A DNA stretch of 64,000 nucleotides from NCBI RefSeq assembly GCF_021347895.1, contig NC_067122.1:33636215-33700214 (forward strand), in the 5' to 3' direction. The notes under the pieces were generated by a model. The model was not told the origin of the DNA. It was given only the letters and a program-made list of their open reading frames with translations, and did not search any database. This document shows positions 11,601-21,409 of the stretch, one piece after another. Position 1 is the stretch's first letter; each line of letters starts with the position of its first letter. The DNA is from Acanthochromis polyacanthus (Eukaryota > Chordata > Actinopteri > Pomacentridae). The translations under genes and the position numbers were made by a program.

Positions 11601-12009
11601 ATAAGCACTGCAGAGCACTTCTGCCTTCAAATAGTAGTAGTTTCATACTCACTGATCTTTTGCTCCTGGTTTCTTTGTAGAACAAAAACAGATTTTATTC
11701 TACTCATCAATTTATTCATATCATAAAAACAGGAAAATAATAAATTCTCATTCTGGAGAAGCTACACTAATCATTATTACTTAACACATGTTTTCTGCTG
11801 TATCTCTCACTTTATTATCCTTCTCTCCTTAGGGTCACTACAACGATGAATGCAAGTTCAAGGAAAATCTCCTGGCCAACAACTACAATGCCTATGAGTC
11901 AGCCACCTACCCTGGCATGTACATTGGCCTCAGCAAGATCGGAAAAACCAAAAGAGGCAACCGGGTCACACCCATCATGACCATGACACATTTCCTCCCC
12001 AGGACATGA
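2386..12009 (+). CDS. fgf4: Fibroblast growth factor, FGF4/FGF6 subfamily (3 coding exons)
   Basis: This gene encodes a secreted heparin-binding ligand of FGF receptor tyrosine kinases; FGF4/FGF6 members act in limb or fin bud, mesoderm and muscle development. The coding exons are 2386-2671, 5540-5643 and 11833-12009 (286+104+177 nt), giving 188 aa. Residues 1-27 form a hydrophobic signal peptide, and the beta-trefoil core runs from about residue 61 to the end. Landmarks are [30 protein letters not shown] and the terminal THFLPR. The 104-nt middle exon and the intron phases (after base 1 of codon 96; after codon 130) are typical of FGF genes. Identity to remembered human FGF4 and FGF6 is nearly equal, but [21 protein letters not shown] and GNRV are FGF4-type, so fgf4 is my best symbol and fgf6 the alternative. 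No fgf3, fgf19 or ccnd1 is seen nearby. Confidence 0.93.
3886..3964. repeat. (GGAT)n then (GACA)n compound microsatellite
   Basis: About thirteen GGAT units run directly into about six GACA/GGCA units. It lies inside FGF intron 1. Confidence 0.95.
4085..4500 (+). mobile_element. MITE fragment, GGTACATGTCCAC family
   Basis: It starts with AGGTACATGTCCACCGGACATGT, which matches the terminal repeat AAGGTACATGTC of the element at 34701-36018. The segment at 4338-4405 (CAGATTCAGCAACTGCACAG and what follows) is a diverged copy of sequence at 21135-21200 and, inverted, at 35560-35640. The 3' end of this copy is not clear. Confidence 0.55.
5540..5643 (+). CDS. fgf4: FGF coding exon 2
   Basis: A 104-nt exon between acceptor CCTAG at 5535-5539 and donor GTAAGA at 5644. 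It completes codon 96 (AGC) and encodes [20 protein letters not shown] through KGKLYGS, residues 96-130, the central strands of the beta-trefoil. Its length is the standard middle-exon length of FGF genes. Confidence 0.95.
5838..8963 (-). mobile_element. Nearly full-length, broken RTE-type non-LTR retrotransposon
   Basis: Read on the - strand, this LINE encodes an apurinic endonuclease ([11 protein letters not shown] near 8670, [20 protein letters not shown] near 8270) followed by a reverse transcriptase with [24 protein letters not shown] and the catalytic FADD box (about 6605). The 3' tail, read on the + strand as TTTCGGCTTTTCCCTTCAG near 5851, is a sequence common at the ends of fish RTE/Expander-like LINEs. 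TCTCAAAT occurs on both sides (about 5830 and 8964), a likely target-site duplication. The copy sits in FGF intron 2 and is transcribed antisense to fgf. It is inactive because of stops and frameshifts. Confidence 0.88.
5875..8910 (-). pseudogene. RTE LINE ORF (endonuclease-reverse transcriptase), disabled
   Basis: One long frame is interrupted by in-frame stops near 8413, 8077 and 7568. A one-base deletion near 7125 then shifts the frame just before the reverse transcriptase, with another stop near 7093 in the new frame. The remaining 388-codon stretch (7065-5899) holds the RT palm and the C-terminal domain. A small deletion near 5930 shifts the extreme C-terminus. At least one stop (8413, TGA in place of an expected CGA) looks like CpG decay. 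The small number of lesions over 3 kb suggests a moderately young insertion. Confidence 0.85.
8964..9625. other. FGF intron 2, possible decayed DNA transposon
   Basis: No coding sequence. Before the LINE (about 5784) lies a Tc1-like start, CAGTGGTGGAAAAAAGTTTT, and sequence resuming at 8972 contains Tc1-like motifs such as AGTAGTCCTCCCATG (about 9215), so the LINE may have landed in an older Tc1-type element. The evidence is weak. Confidence 0.35.
9626..10000. mobile_element. Short palindrome-ended non-autonomous element
   Basis: The segment is bounded by CCTCAAA (9626) and TTTGAGG (9994-10000). Just inside each end is a separate small hairpin: ACGACCacataGGTCGT on the left and CATACGACCgattCGGTCGTATG on the right. 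The middle contains telomere-like repeats. No ORF of note is present. The organisation suggests a non-autonomous DNA element, but the superfamily is unknown and no clear target duplication was found. Confidence 0.5.
9783..9834. repeat. Interstitial telomere-like repeat
   Basis: A short degenerate array of CCCTAA/CCCTAT units (CCCTATCCCTAACCCTAACC and imperfect neighbours) lies inside the element at 9626-10000. It is far too short and degenerate to be a telomere. Confidence 0.75.
10010..10560 (+). pseudogene. Ty3/gypsy-type gag-pol remnant
   Basis: In the + strand, frame-broken translation shows a nucleocapsid-like zinc knuckle at about 10055-10100 ([13 protein letters not shown]; the first Cys of the CCHC box appears replaced by Tyr). 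An aspartic-protease-like start follows near 10280 (FQIDCGA, in the place of the family D-T/S-G-A motif), then downstream protease-like sequence (PLLGRKASE near 10490). Stops interrupt it repeatedly. No LTRs, reverse transcriptase or integrase were seen next to it. This is the gag-protease junction of a decayed LTR retrotransposon. Confidence 0.65.
10561..11832 (+). other. Remainder of FGF intron 2
   Basis: AT-rich non-coding sequence with a poly-A run near 11418. No exon, RNA gene or terminal repeat was recognised. Confidence 0.6.
11833..12009 (+). CDS. fgf4: FGF coding exon 3 (C-terminus)
   Basis: It starts after acceptor CCTTAG (11827-11832) in phase 0 with [14 protein letters not shown], continues through NNYNAYES and KTKRGNRV, and ends THFLPRT then TGA at 12007-12009. 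It encodes residues 131-188, including the basic heparin-binding stretch ([10 protein letters not shown]). Confidence 0.95.
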   Translation, partial: GHYNDECKFKENLLANNYNAYESATYPGMYIGLSKIGKTKRGNRVTPIMTMTHFLPRT

Positions 12010-12330
12010 ATTTTAGGTCGAACCTCTAAATAGCGCAAAAGAAAGTTACAAGAGCAAAGTGGTGTCTTTCTACAACTAACACAGCAGACCATATTTGAGG
12101 ACTGCTGCAATCTAAATTGCTTTTGCCCATTACAAACTATAACGTTAGCAATTTTTGCATAAACCTTTTGAATGCATTAATGGACAAATGCACAAAATAC
12201 AAAGCAGTATCAGTGCTAACATTACTACCGGCAGCACTGGGCTCCTCACTTGACCAGAAATCAAGTACAGCACTAACGTCAGTTTTTTGACAGGTGAAAG
12301 GGAGGGTAGACTACTTTTTGAACACATAAA

Positions 12331-13933
12331 CAGTGGTATGCAAAAGTTTGGGCATCCCTGATAATTTTCAAGACTTTCCTTTATAAATCATTGGTTTTTC
12401 GGATCAGCAATTTCCGTTAAATATATCATATAGCAGACGAACACAGTGATATATGAGAAGTGAAATGAAGTTTATAGGATTTACAGAAAGTGGGCAATAA
12501 TTATTTTAACAAAAGTAGACAGGTGCATAAATTTGGGCACCCTTGTTGTTTTATTGATTTGAACACCTTTAGCACTAATTATTGGAACACAAAATTTGTT
12601 TGGTAAGCTCTTTGACCTTTGACCTACATACACAGGTGGAGCCAATCATGAGAAAGGGTATTTAAGGTGGACTATTGCAAGTTGTTCTCCTCTTTGCATC
12701 TCCTCTGAAGAGTGGCAGCATGGGAGCCTCAAAACAACTGTCAAATGAGCTGAAAGCAAAGATTGTTCAACATCATGGTTTAGGGGAAGGAAACAAAAAG
12801 CTAGCTCAGAGATTTCAGCTGTCAGTTTCCACTGTGAGGAACATAGTGAGGAAATGGAAGACCACAGGCACAGTTCTAGTTAAGGCTCGGAGTGGCAGGC
12901 CAAGAAAACTGTCAGCTAAGCAGAGATGAAGGATGGTGAGAACAGTCAAACTCAGCCCACAGACCAGCTCCAAAGACCTACAACATGATCTTGCTGCAGA
13001 TGGTGTCACTGCATCGTTCAACTGTTCAGCACACTTTGCACAAGGGGATGCTGTATGGGAGAGTAATGCGGAAGAAGCCTTTTCTGCACACATGCCACAA
13101 ACAGAGTCACCTGAGGTTTGCTAAAGCACATTTGGACAAGCCAGCTTCATTTTGGAATAAGGTGCTGTGGACTGATGAACCTAAAATGGAGTTATTTGGA
13201 CATAACAAGGGGCGGTATGCGTGGTGGATGAAGAACACACCATTCCAAGACAAACACTTGCGACCCACAGTAAAATCTGGTGGTGGTTCCATCATGCTGT
13301 GGGGCTGTGTGGCCACTGCAGGTACTGGCAATCTTGTTAAAGTTGAAGGTCGCATGGATTCCAGTCAGTATCAGCAGATTCTTGTGAACAATGTTCAAGA
13401 ATCAGTGACAAAGTTGAAGTTGCGTTGGGCTGGATAATTCAACTCAGGCATTCATGGACAGGAACAAGTAGAACGTTCTGGAATGGCCATCTCAGTCCCC
13501 AGACCTGAATATTACTGAAAATCTGTGGTGTGATTTAAAGCGGGCTGTCCATGCTCGGAAACCATCAAACCTGACTGAACTGGAGATGTTTTGTAAAGAA
13601 GAATGGTCAAAAATACCTTCAACCAGAATCCAGACCCTCAGTGGAGGCTATAGGAAGCATTTAGAGGCTGTTATTTCTGCAAAAGGAGGATCTACTAAAT
13701 ACTGATGTAGTTTTTCTGTTGGGGTGCCCAAATTTATGCACCTGTCTACCTTTGCTTAAATAATTATTGCACACTTTCTGTAAATCCTATAAACTTCATT
13801 TCACTTCTCATATATCACTGTGTTGGTCTGCTATATGATACATTTAACTGAAATTGCTGATCCAAACAACCAGTGATTTATAAAGGAAAACTTTGATAAT
13901 TATCAGGGGTGCCCAAACTTTTGCATACCACTG
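12331..13933 (+). mobile_element. Tc1-like transposon, family A, about 1.6 kb
   Basis: Long inverted repeats of about 215 bp bound the element. The ends are CAGTGGTATGCAAAAGTTTG at 12331 and its complement at 13914-13933, and the inner ends read GGTGCATAAATTTGGGCACC (about 12523) and the complement near 13718. This is the IR/DR-type arrangement of fish Tc1 elements. The transposase inside is broken. It lies 322 bp downstream of the FGF stop codon. Confidence 0.92.
12720..13705 (+). pseudogene. Tc1 transposase, inactive
   Basis: It opens with an ATG at 12720 and a paired/HTH DNA-binding domain (QLSVSTVRNIVRKWK), followed by the GRPRK-like hook. A TGA at about 12927 interrupts the frame, and a frameshift follows near 13005. 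The catalytic domain shows the first Asp (LWTDEPKMELFG, about 13167) and a final Glu region (SPDLNITENLW, about 13497). The segment that should contain the second Asp (QxDNDPKH-type) is missing or scrambled near 13435-13470. The C-terminus ends at TGA 13703-13705. It cannot encode an active transposase. Confidence 0.88.
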
Positions 13934-14337
13934 TATTTGGACAGAGTGTAAGAAGGTGATCCTATTTAATCACTTTTCAAATTAGGTGCACAGTAAAAAT
14001 AAATGCGTAGTGACCTGTAAATCAACAGTACAGGAGTTTTGAGCAACCAAACAGAACAAAAACACTGCTGGGCATTTGTTAGTTTAGAAACCTATAAATG
14101 TCTTCAACCACTTACTAGAACAAAGAGTTTGGCTATGATCAGCAACATTTGCAATTCCTTTGACTATAAGCTACAGTCAGTTTGATAAATTCGAAAAAAA
14201 AAAAGTACAACTTGAACTTGGTTGAACTGTTTAATCAACATGCTAGTATATTTCTAATGCATCACTGTTACATGATACACAGGGAACCCTAGCCACCGTG
14301 ATAACAAACTACTGCACAGCTTCTCTCCAACAGTGTA
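13934..14337. other. Non-coding spacer
   Basis: No gene seen. An AATAAA at about 13998 is the first canonical polyadenylation signal downstream of the FGF stop codon on the + strand that I noticed; whether it is used is unknown. Confidence 0.4.
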
Positions 14338-15197
14338 AAGGCCTCTACACCCTACGATTTTCGGCCATCCTAGATGAAAGATAACAATCGTGAGAGAATT
14401 GTGGTGACATCTTTGGTCATGGCTGTAAATCGATGGTCTTACGTTGCACAGTGAGACAGGTTCAAGGACGACTGTTGTCATGGTCTTACGGCCAAAGACA
14501 AGCTGCAATATAATCCTGACAGTGTCAGAAATTTGTATTTATCATCTCACAGTGTGACCACTGCTGTGACCAACAACAACTACCTAACCAATAGAAATGC
14601 AAAATGAAATGACGGACTGATCAGTGCGACACTGGCGCTAAACCCAAATAGATGATTTGCAGCAACAACGGCAAAATGCATCAAAACGAGCATGTGGGAT
14701 TTAAACAAAGAAGCCTAGTAGAGTTGTGGCAGCAGAAGCCTTTTTGACGTGTCCTCCAGCTCGTACCACAACTGGACAAAAAAGGACGAAGCATGGAAAG
14801 ATATAGCGGCGAAATTGCAGCTCCCAGGTTAATAACCTAACATTAGCGGCTAGCAAACACACACACACACACACACCGTTGTCAATAGTGGCCACAGCAC
14901 TTAGTTTATGCTATTAAATAAATAAAAATCAAATCCGTTCATATTTCGCTAGTTCCCCTGTGATTGGAGCTCTGCTAATGCTTGGGTTGTTTATTTTTTA
15001 TGGATGAATGCGGACGCTTATTGCACATTCACGTCGACTCACGTACATCGTAGTCTGCAACTCAGTTACATTTTCATCGTGCAATCTGCACACAACAAAC
15101 TTCATATCGTGGCCAAAGATCATTAGATTCATGTCGTACAGTGTAGCAAGCTGTGAACTCATAAGATTGTTAAAATCGCACAATGTGTAGAGGTCTT
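14338..15197. mobile_element. Non-autonomous DNA transposon with AAGGCCTCTACAC ends
   Basis: The left end, AAGGCCTCTACACCCTACGA (14338), is mirrored by the right end, read on the - strand as AAGACCTCTACACATTGTGC (15197). Subterminal segments rich in TACGATG/ATCGT-type motifs are also repeated between the two arms. No transposase was found. It resembles a MITE; the superfamily is undecided. Confidence 0.65.
14855..14876. repeat. (CA)n microsatellite
   Basis: About ten CA units inside the element at 14338-15197. Confidence 0.9.
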
Positions 15198-16348
15198 AAG
15201 ACGGTGACAAAACTTTCATCTGAACTAACCTTAAAACCGCCCTTTATCAAAATATCACTCACAACATGAACTTGGACAGGTCTGGGGATGTTCCCACCAC
15301 CTACCTTATACTGTGTTGCAGACAGTGTAAAAGCTCACAGCCCCACTGACTTTGCGTATTTGCTTATTTATAAATTTGAACATTTAAAACAAATAATAGA
15401 AGAAGCAAGGTCAGACATAGATGTTAGGCTCCTTTTTCTCAGGTCTGACCAGCTAGACTGAGGTGCACAAAGCTCACTTAAGTCCCAAGTAGGAAGAGAA
15501 ACTGCTATGCATCCAGCATCCTAAGGTGCATTTTTTTTTTTTTGGCTGATAGTTGGCTCCTTTCTTCCCCCACTAGCTCTTTTCTCCTGCATCTTTGTTC
15601 CTCCCAGCCAAGATGTGTGAGAGAAATGCAGGAATTAAAGATATAGAGGAACTGTCGAAAAACATTTCTCCAAAATGGGAATTCCTTTGTTAGCCTCAGT
15701 CTGAAGTGACATCAGACACGATCAAAAACTGTGACACCTATGAAACACACTCCCAATTTCACAGTTTCTGTATTTTTTTAATGAAATGTACCTGTCAATT
15801 CAATACAACTTGAATTCTTTTTTTGTTTTGCGCAATATACTACATGGCTGTCAAAGAATGACTGTATACTGACTGTATTGTAAAAGGATTTTGAAAAACC
15901 GTTGTGTTGGAGGTCACATGCCCCTGCAAATTCATTAACCCTGCAGTTTCTAAAGTGCTAGATTTACTGATTCTTATTTCCTCTTTCGAAGTCTATACAC
16001 CACAAAGTAAACTGTGAGAATGTAGTGGGAATAAACAGTGATTTGATTTTTCAATTTTTGTGTCTGGTCTGATTTACACTTTACATAATAATAATTGCTA
16101 CCAGAACAGGCAATCATGAAATGTGCCTTTTACCAGCTGTCTGGTTGATGATTAGCTGCTATGAGTAATTAGCCAGAATTAATCAGGCCATACTACAGGT
16201 GTTTTTTGTTTTTTTTTAACAAACAGCATAACCTGATAAGATGATACAAATACAATGACTAAAAAAGAATGTCATTTGGAATTAAAAATGTAACTCTACA
16301 AAAGCATTATCTTGTCAACACATGATAATGTGTGCATTTTCATTATCA
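15198..16348. other. Non-coding spacer
   Basis: AT-rich intergenic sequence with a poly-T run near 15530. No gene, RNA gene or clear terminal repeat was recognised. Confidence 0.55.
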
Positions 16349-17266
16349 TTAAAGCTGCTGTCCGGAGTTTGAATCTCAGCGTCTCCTAAAACGCTGTTGG
16401 TCCCTCCCTCTGATTTCGCCCCTTTATTTGTGCACGCGCGCAGTACATGAGAGGAAGTGCCCGGAGTGCTGCAGCTTATGGCCTGTTTTGCTGTTTTCCC
16501 CTCTTCTGCATTTAGTACATTTAGTAAATAATAAAGGAATTACGTTAGAATGCTGTATTGAGTCTAACTTGTCCTAATACCAAAATAACATGAATCTGCT
16601 AGGACGAACGAGTAAAGTTTCAATATGTGATTACACTGGTGTATCCCACTCGATGACGTTGTTTATCAAACTTAGTGCATTTACGCGTGTATATGTGTTA
16701 CATTGTTTATTTATTTCTATCTAGAGTTCAGAATTGCATGACTCCTCTGATGAAGAGTATGTCCCAGACGCCCCAACATCTTCCTCCAGAGGTCGGGCAT
16801 CTAAACGAAGCCGTCAGGCGGGCTATGGAGGCCGTGGTCGGGGAGCGACGCGAGCACCCCGAGCCAAAAAACGTCCTGCAGTCTCTTGGCCTGACAAGCC
16901 GTGGGATTGGTAACTTTTCTGGAAGTTGCTGAGCCCTGATGCTCTCTCCTCCACAAGCAAAACAAATGTGCACGCGGTTGCGTAGTGCGTAGCTCGCCCA
17001 CCTCTGCATGGGCTTGCTTGCTGTGCGCGTAACCGTTGATTGACAGCATGACAAAGCTGAAGCTCGAACTTGATTGGTCGGCAGCAACCGGCGCTTTTTG
17101 GATAACATGGGGGTCTATGAGAGGAAGGCGGAGCTCAGGAATAAATTTTCATATCGCATTATACTAACTTTATATTATAGTATTGAACTAGACTAACACA
17201 TTTAAGCTTTGTTAGAAAATGATACATAAATTGAAAACAAACGGAAACTCCGGACAGCAGCTTTAA
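16349..17266 (+). mobile_element. piggyBac-like non-autonomous element with TTAA ends
   Basis: TTAA at 16349-16352 and 17263-17266 flank inverted repeats AAGCTGCTGTCCGGAGTTT and AAACTCCGGACAGCAGCTT. TTAA target sites are the mark of piggyBac (and Kolobok) transposons. A retained coding scrap near 16735-16915 reads SSDEEYVPDAPTSSSRGRAS and then a GRGRG/basic tract ending KPWDW, an acidic-then-basic N-terminus of the sort seen in piggyBac-type transposases. The catalytic part is absent, so this is an internally deleted element. Confidence 0.7.
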
Positions 17267-17595
17267 TGGAAATGTAACAGTCTAATTTGTATTTTGGTTT
17301 TCACATACTTGTGTGGGTGTTCCATGACCACATTAAGAGGAAAATGAAAATGACATTTGTAATTTTATCCAAAAATGTTGATCTTCTCTCCTGTGGACAA
17401 AATGTGAAACAGCTCCTAGTATATAACGTTTTTATTTTCATGTCACTATGCTGCTCAGTGTTCACAATGTAAATGAAAACAAAATATGTCGGTTCTCTAA
17501 TAACAGCAGGACCTTCGGTAGAAAGCCACTTTTTCGTTCAGCTCTGCTCTGAAGACCACCCTCACTGTGAGAAGAGATGTCAGATTTACACAGTA
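17267..17595. other. Non-coding spacer
   Basis: No gene seen between the piggyBac-like element and the next Tc1 element. Confidence 0.5.
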
Positions 17596-18620
17596 CAGTC
17601 CCTGACAGAAGTCTTGTTGCATAAGGATATAGTAACCTTAAATAACATATAACTTTATTTCTAATCAATCAGTTCTCACAAAAAATGGTTCATTTTAATG
17701 TCAAGGGCTTTCACATCAATAACTGGGTGCAAATTGAACCCGTCATAAAGTGTCCTGATGTTCACGTCTTGGTAAAGCCCATGACATCTGTTTTTCCAAG
17801 GACAAAAGTCTTGTCCAAATGATTCAACCAATCACAGATTAGAAGTTCACCTGTGACAAATACTGTAATTGACACATTCCCAGGTGTGTATAAAAAGAAC
17901 CCCAAGACACAAGACCTTCATATGAAGCCCAACCTGACCCCGACAGCATGCCAAAGATCCAACCACAGACCAAAGCGCTGATCGTCAAGAGCCTGAAGAC
18001 CAAGTCTGCTGCTGAGGTGGCAGACAGCTTTAATGTATCCAAACGTCAAGTAGAGAGGACAAGAAAAAGATCTGAAAAAACTGGTGACATGTATGACAAG
18101 CCCAGGTCAGGCAGACACCTGTTAGAGAAGAGCATTTGTTGCATCGACAGTCCAGGGCCAGCCCTTTTTCTACTGCAACAGAGTTACACGTGAACTGGTC
18201 ACCAGAAATCACAGTTTGTCAAATTCTCTCACACGGTGTTCTCCATAGTCAAATTAGTGCATAGAAACCAGCTTTAAACAGAAGACAACAAAAAATCGTG
18301 TTGCATTTGTCAAGGTCCACAGCTTGCAGGAAGGATGGACAATGAAAAAATGGAAGAAGGTTGATTTTTCTAATGAATCATCCATTGAACTGCATCCCAA
18401 TCAACGCAAATCCTGCAGAAGCCACACTGACCCAAGATTCACCAAGAAAACAGTCAAGTTTGGTGAAAGAAAAATCATGGTTTGGGGTTACATCCGGTAT
18501 AGGGTGTACGAGAGCTCTGCAGAGTGGATGGAAACATCAACAGCCTTAAGTATCAAGAAATTCTTGCTGCCCGTTACATCCTAAACTATAAGAGAGGGCA
18601 AATTGAAGGCAGTCACCTTT
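17596..18620 (+). mobile_element. Tc1-like transposon, family B, copy 1 (3' end missing)
   Basis: It begins with TACAGTCCCTGACAGAAGTC (17594). The transposase N-terminus starts at 17948 (PQTKALIVKSLKTKSAAEVA; HTH region FNVSKRQVERTRKRS). The later part is frameshifted and truncated around 18560-18620, and no complementary 3' terminal repeat follows. The same family occurs at 43434-44515. Confidence 0.85.
17948..18590 (+). pseudogene. Tc1 family B transposase fragment
   Basis: The ATG at 17948 opens a helix-turn-helix domain. The frame breaks after DKPRSGR near 18115, where bases present in the sister copy are missing. Remains of the middle region (HPNQRKSCRSHTDPRFTKKT) lie near 18390-18450. 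No complete catalytic triad can be assembled. Confidence 0.8.
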
Positions 18621-18770
18621 AACAACTAACATTTCAAAAAGAACAAAACATACATAATACTACCATTGGAATGACTACTAATACTTGTATCCCAATTTAA
18701 AGTACTGAAAAGCAAAAAACGATTTTGACATTACCCATGCCATTTTGACTAAGAATATCTCAGTAACTAC

Positions 18771-20066
18771 CAGGGCCGGACTGGGAAAGAAATTCAGGCC
18801 GGGAGATTTCCAATCAGTCAGGCCACTTCCGCCACCGCAAGGGTTGTGTCGCGTGGGATGATGCACCAAAATTTTGTTTTCTTTCCTTCCAAAAATATGC
18901 CTTTTACAGTTATGTTATAGCAATTACAACACTACTAAACAGACAGTAAGTCTATTAAACACAACCATAACGACAGCTCCATACAGTCCAGAACTTTTCT
19001 CTTCTGTAATCTCTTCACTACCTTCACCAATTTTTCCAAAGTTGTCCTTTTCCTATTATTTATATAACATGTGGAATTAAAAAATATATATTATTTTGTC
19101 AGCAAATCATTTAGATCTCAGGTGGTCATAGCTAATAGTATATGCAAACACCAATGTTCATTTTATAACTGAAAATTGTAAGTCAACTGCCTATCCTACC
19201 TGAAGAGGGGGTCTCAAACGTTTTCAGGCTTCCTGCAACCCACCTGACACCTGTGGAGCTTATTTGGGCCAGACGCACCATATTTTGTGCATCAAAATTA
19301 GCATTACATTTCCATCACCATGTAAGAACAAAGGTGTAATAATTATTTGATTCATTTCTCTACAAATATTGTTTAATGGTCATCAATATTGCACTAAGTA
19401 TTTATCAGTTTTCAAAAACACTGCAATAATGATCCAATGAAGCAGACAAGGTGGATCAAAATCACACAAACTTTAGTGAGATCAGGCCCCCTGCTGTGAT
19501 CCAAATAAATAAGTTCAGCAGGTGGCACATTTCAGCTAAACTAAAAGAATTGGAACATGTGTGTTATTTTATAACACTTTGACCCTTCCTCCTCGAGCAA
19601 CCTTATTTTCTTCTCCATCTCCCTCTCATGTCCACCTTTTCTCTTTGTCTTTTCTTGTTTTTTGCCACCAGCTTTCTCAGGGTGCTCCATAATCTTCACT
19701 CCTTCCACTCTCTGGCCTCACTCTCATATCACCGCTCTGCAGTGCATGCTTTCCCGTTCTGGCTATGAAGGGGCGGGCCATAAAGCAACTAACCAATCAT
19801 GGCACGTTTCTTCTAAAAAAATGTCACTTTGACCAATCCCTATCCTTCTGATTTAGAGCTCAGAGCACGTGCTTTGTGTGAGTGACAGGAGGGTGGGCGT
19901 GTACTCTGTAAGGCTTCTAGTGCTGCTGTCTCTGGTCTGTCTGCCAAAAAGTCGATCAATTTTTTTCATTGGCCTGCCAGTCCGTGGCTGGCCTGTCCAG
20001 GCAGGCCAATAAGGAGGCAGGCCACCGGGAAAAGTCCCGCCTCTCCCGATTGCCAGTCCGGGCCTG
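18771..20066. mobile_element. hAT-type non-autonomous transposon with perfect 8-bp target duplication
   Basis: The ends CAGGGCCGGACTGG (18771) and CCAGTCCGGGCCTG (20053-20066) are inverted repeats. The 8-bp sequence GTAACTAC flanks the element exactly on both sides (18763-18770 and 20067-20074), the target duplication length of hAT transposons. No transposase ORF is evident in the 1296 bp. Confidence 0.88.
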
Positions 20067-21129
20067 GTAACTACAAATATAACCCTGCTGCTTTTTTGTA
20101 CAGTGATAGAAGACAGATGGAACTGTCTTGTAGAAAAATTTGGGGTCTCTGGTACCTGTCCCACACTGAGATTTTTGCCACCAAAAATAGTCAATTAAAA
20201 ATCTCGTCCAACTTTGGGAGCTCATATTTTCCAAACTGAGGTACCTAGAAAGCTCCAGTTTGCTAAGTTATCACACAAGTTTGTGTAGAATGGAACCCAG
20301 GGGTGTTAGAACACTTCTGTGCAGTATTTCTAGTACTTTCAAGGTCCCAAACCCCACTCGTGAGTAGGTATCTCTTAATTTTTAGCATTTTTAGCAAGCC
20401 CCCATGGCCTGCAGAGTGTAGGGAAACACCTGGGGATGTTTGTGGGGCACTAGCTACATGCAGAGGCCTTGTCTACCAACTCACAGCTCTCTGGTATGTC
20501 TAGAGGCTGAGAAGTAACCACTTAAAGATGCAAAAAAAATGCTGGTGAGGCTTTTTATAGCCCAAATTCTGAAAATTTCAAACCCCCACAACTCAGAAAC
20601 TATTTGAACTACAGGCCTACAATTTTGCATAGAAAGTACTTTTGTAACTATCTAATGGAATGCAAATTTAGGACTAATTTGAAAATTGTGCAGCAACACC
20701 CGCAAGGAATATCTGGTCATTTCACCTGGAATGACTCTTCAGTATAAATCAAACCTGATCAAGACGCAAGTTGGGAGTTTTTGTGAGGTAGTCACCTGAT
20801 GCAAGCCAGGGCCAAAAGATGCTCTGAGCAGAGAGGATTTTATCACACAACTCTGGAGGGGAGATTCAACATGATCTGCAACGGAATATCTGTTCTAATG
20901 GAATTATGGACGAAAGTACTGCTTTTTCTGCACTGGTTGAGGATTACGAAAGACTGTGATCTAAAAATAATGCTGACTGAAGGAACATTACTGAACTCTA
21001 TTATTTCCGTGAGGAACAACACCAGAATGGATTAACAAAGTTTTTACTGGCCCAAACAACTAAAATGGATACAAGCAGATCTAAATCTGGACCGAACTCT
21101 CCCTCCACTTACCCCTGGAGCCTGTGAAC
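20067..21129. other. Non-coding spacer
   Basis: This sequence continues the DNA interrupted by the hAT element at 18771. No gene was recognised; short ORFs here have no family features. Confidence 0.45.
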
Positions 21130-21345
21130 CTTGGAGGACAGAATCAGCTACTGCACAGCTTATTTCTCGCCTCAAATGCTTTCAGAAATACTTTTCGTTT
21201 AAGTGTTTTCAAAATAAAGGCGAATGTTAGTGGCCGAGCCGCTGTGTTTATCCAACTAACCTGCCGGACTGTCAAGTTGAAAGCTCGGTCACACGACCAC
21301 ATAGTGGCCCGCATAGACATATACACTAGAAGTCTCATCGACTGG
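21130..21345 (+). repeat. Copy of an interspersed repeat shared with 4338 and 35565
   Basis: GACAGAATCAGCTACTGCAC, GCTTATTTCTCGCCTCAAAT and GCTTTCAGAAATACTTTTCG (21138-21200) occur as diverged copies at 4333-4405 and, inverted, at 35560-35640. The region after it (CTGCCGGACTGTCAAGTTGA) also matches inverted sequence near 35870-35900. This is probably the internal part of the GGTACATGTCC MITE family. Confidence 0.6.
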
Positions 21346-21409
21346 CCAGAACGTACGTCTGTGTGTCCACCATCTAGTGAGGGTCATTTGTCAAGAGTAC
21401 TGCAACAAA

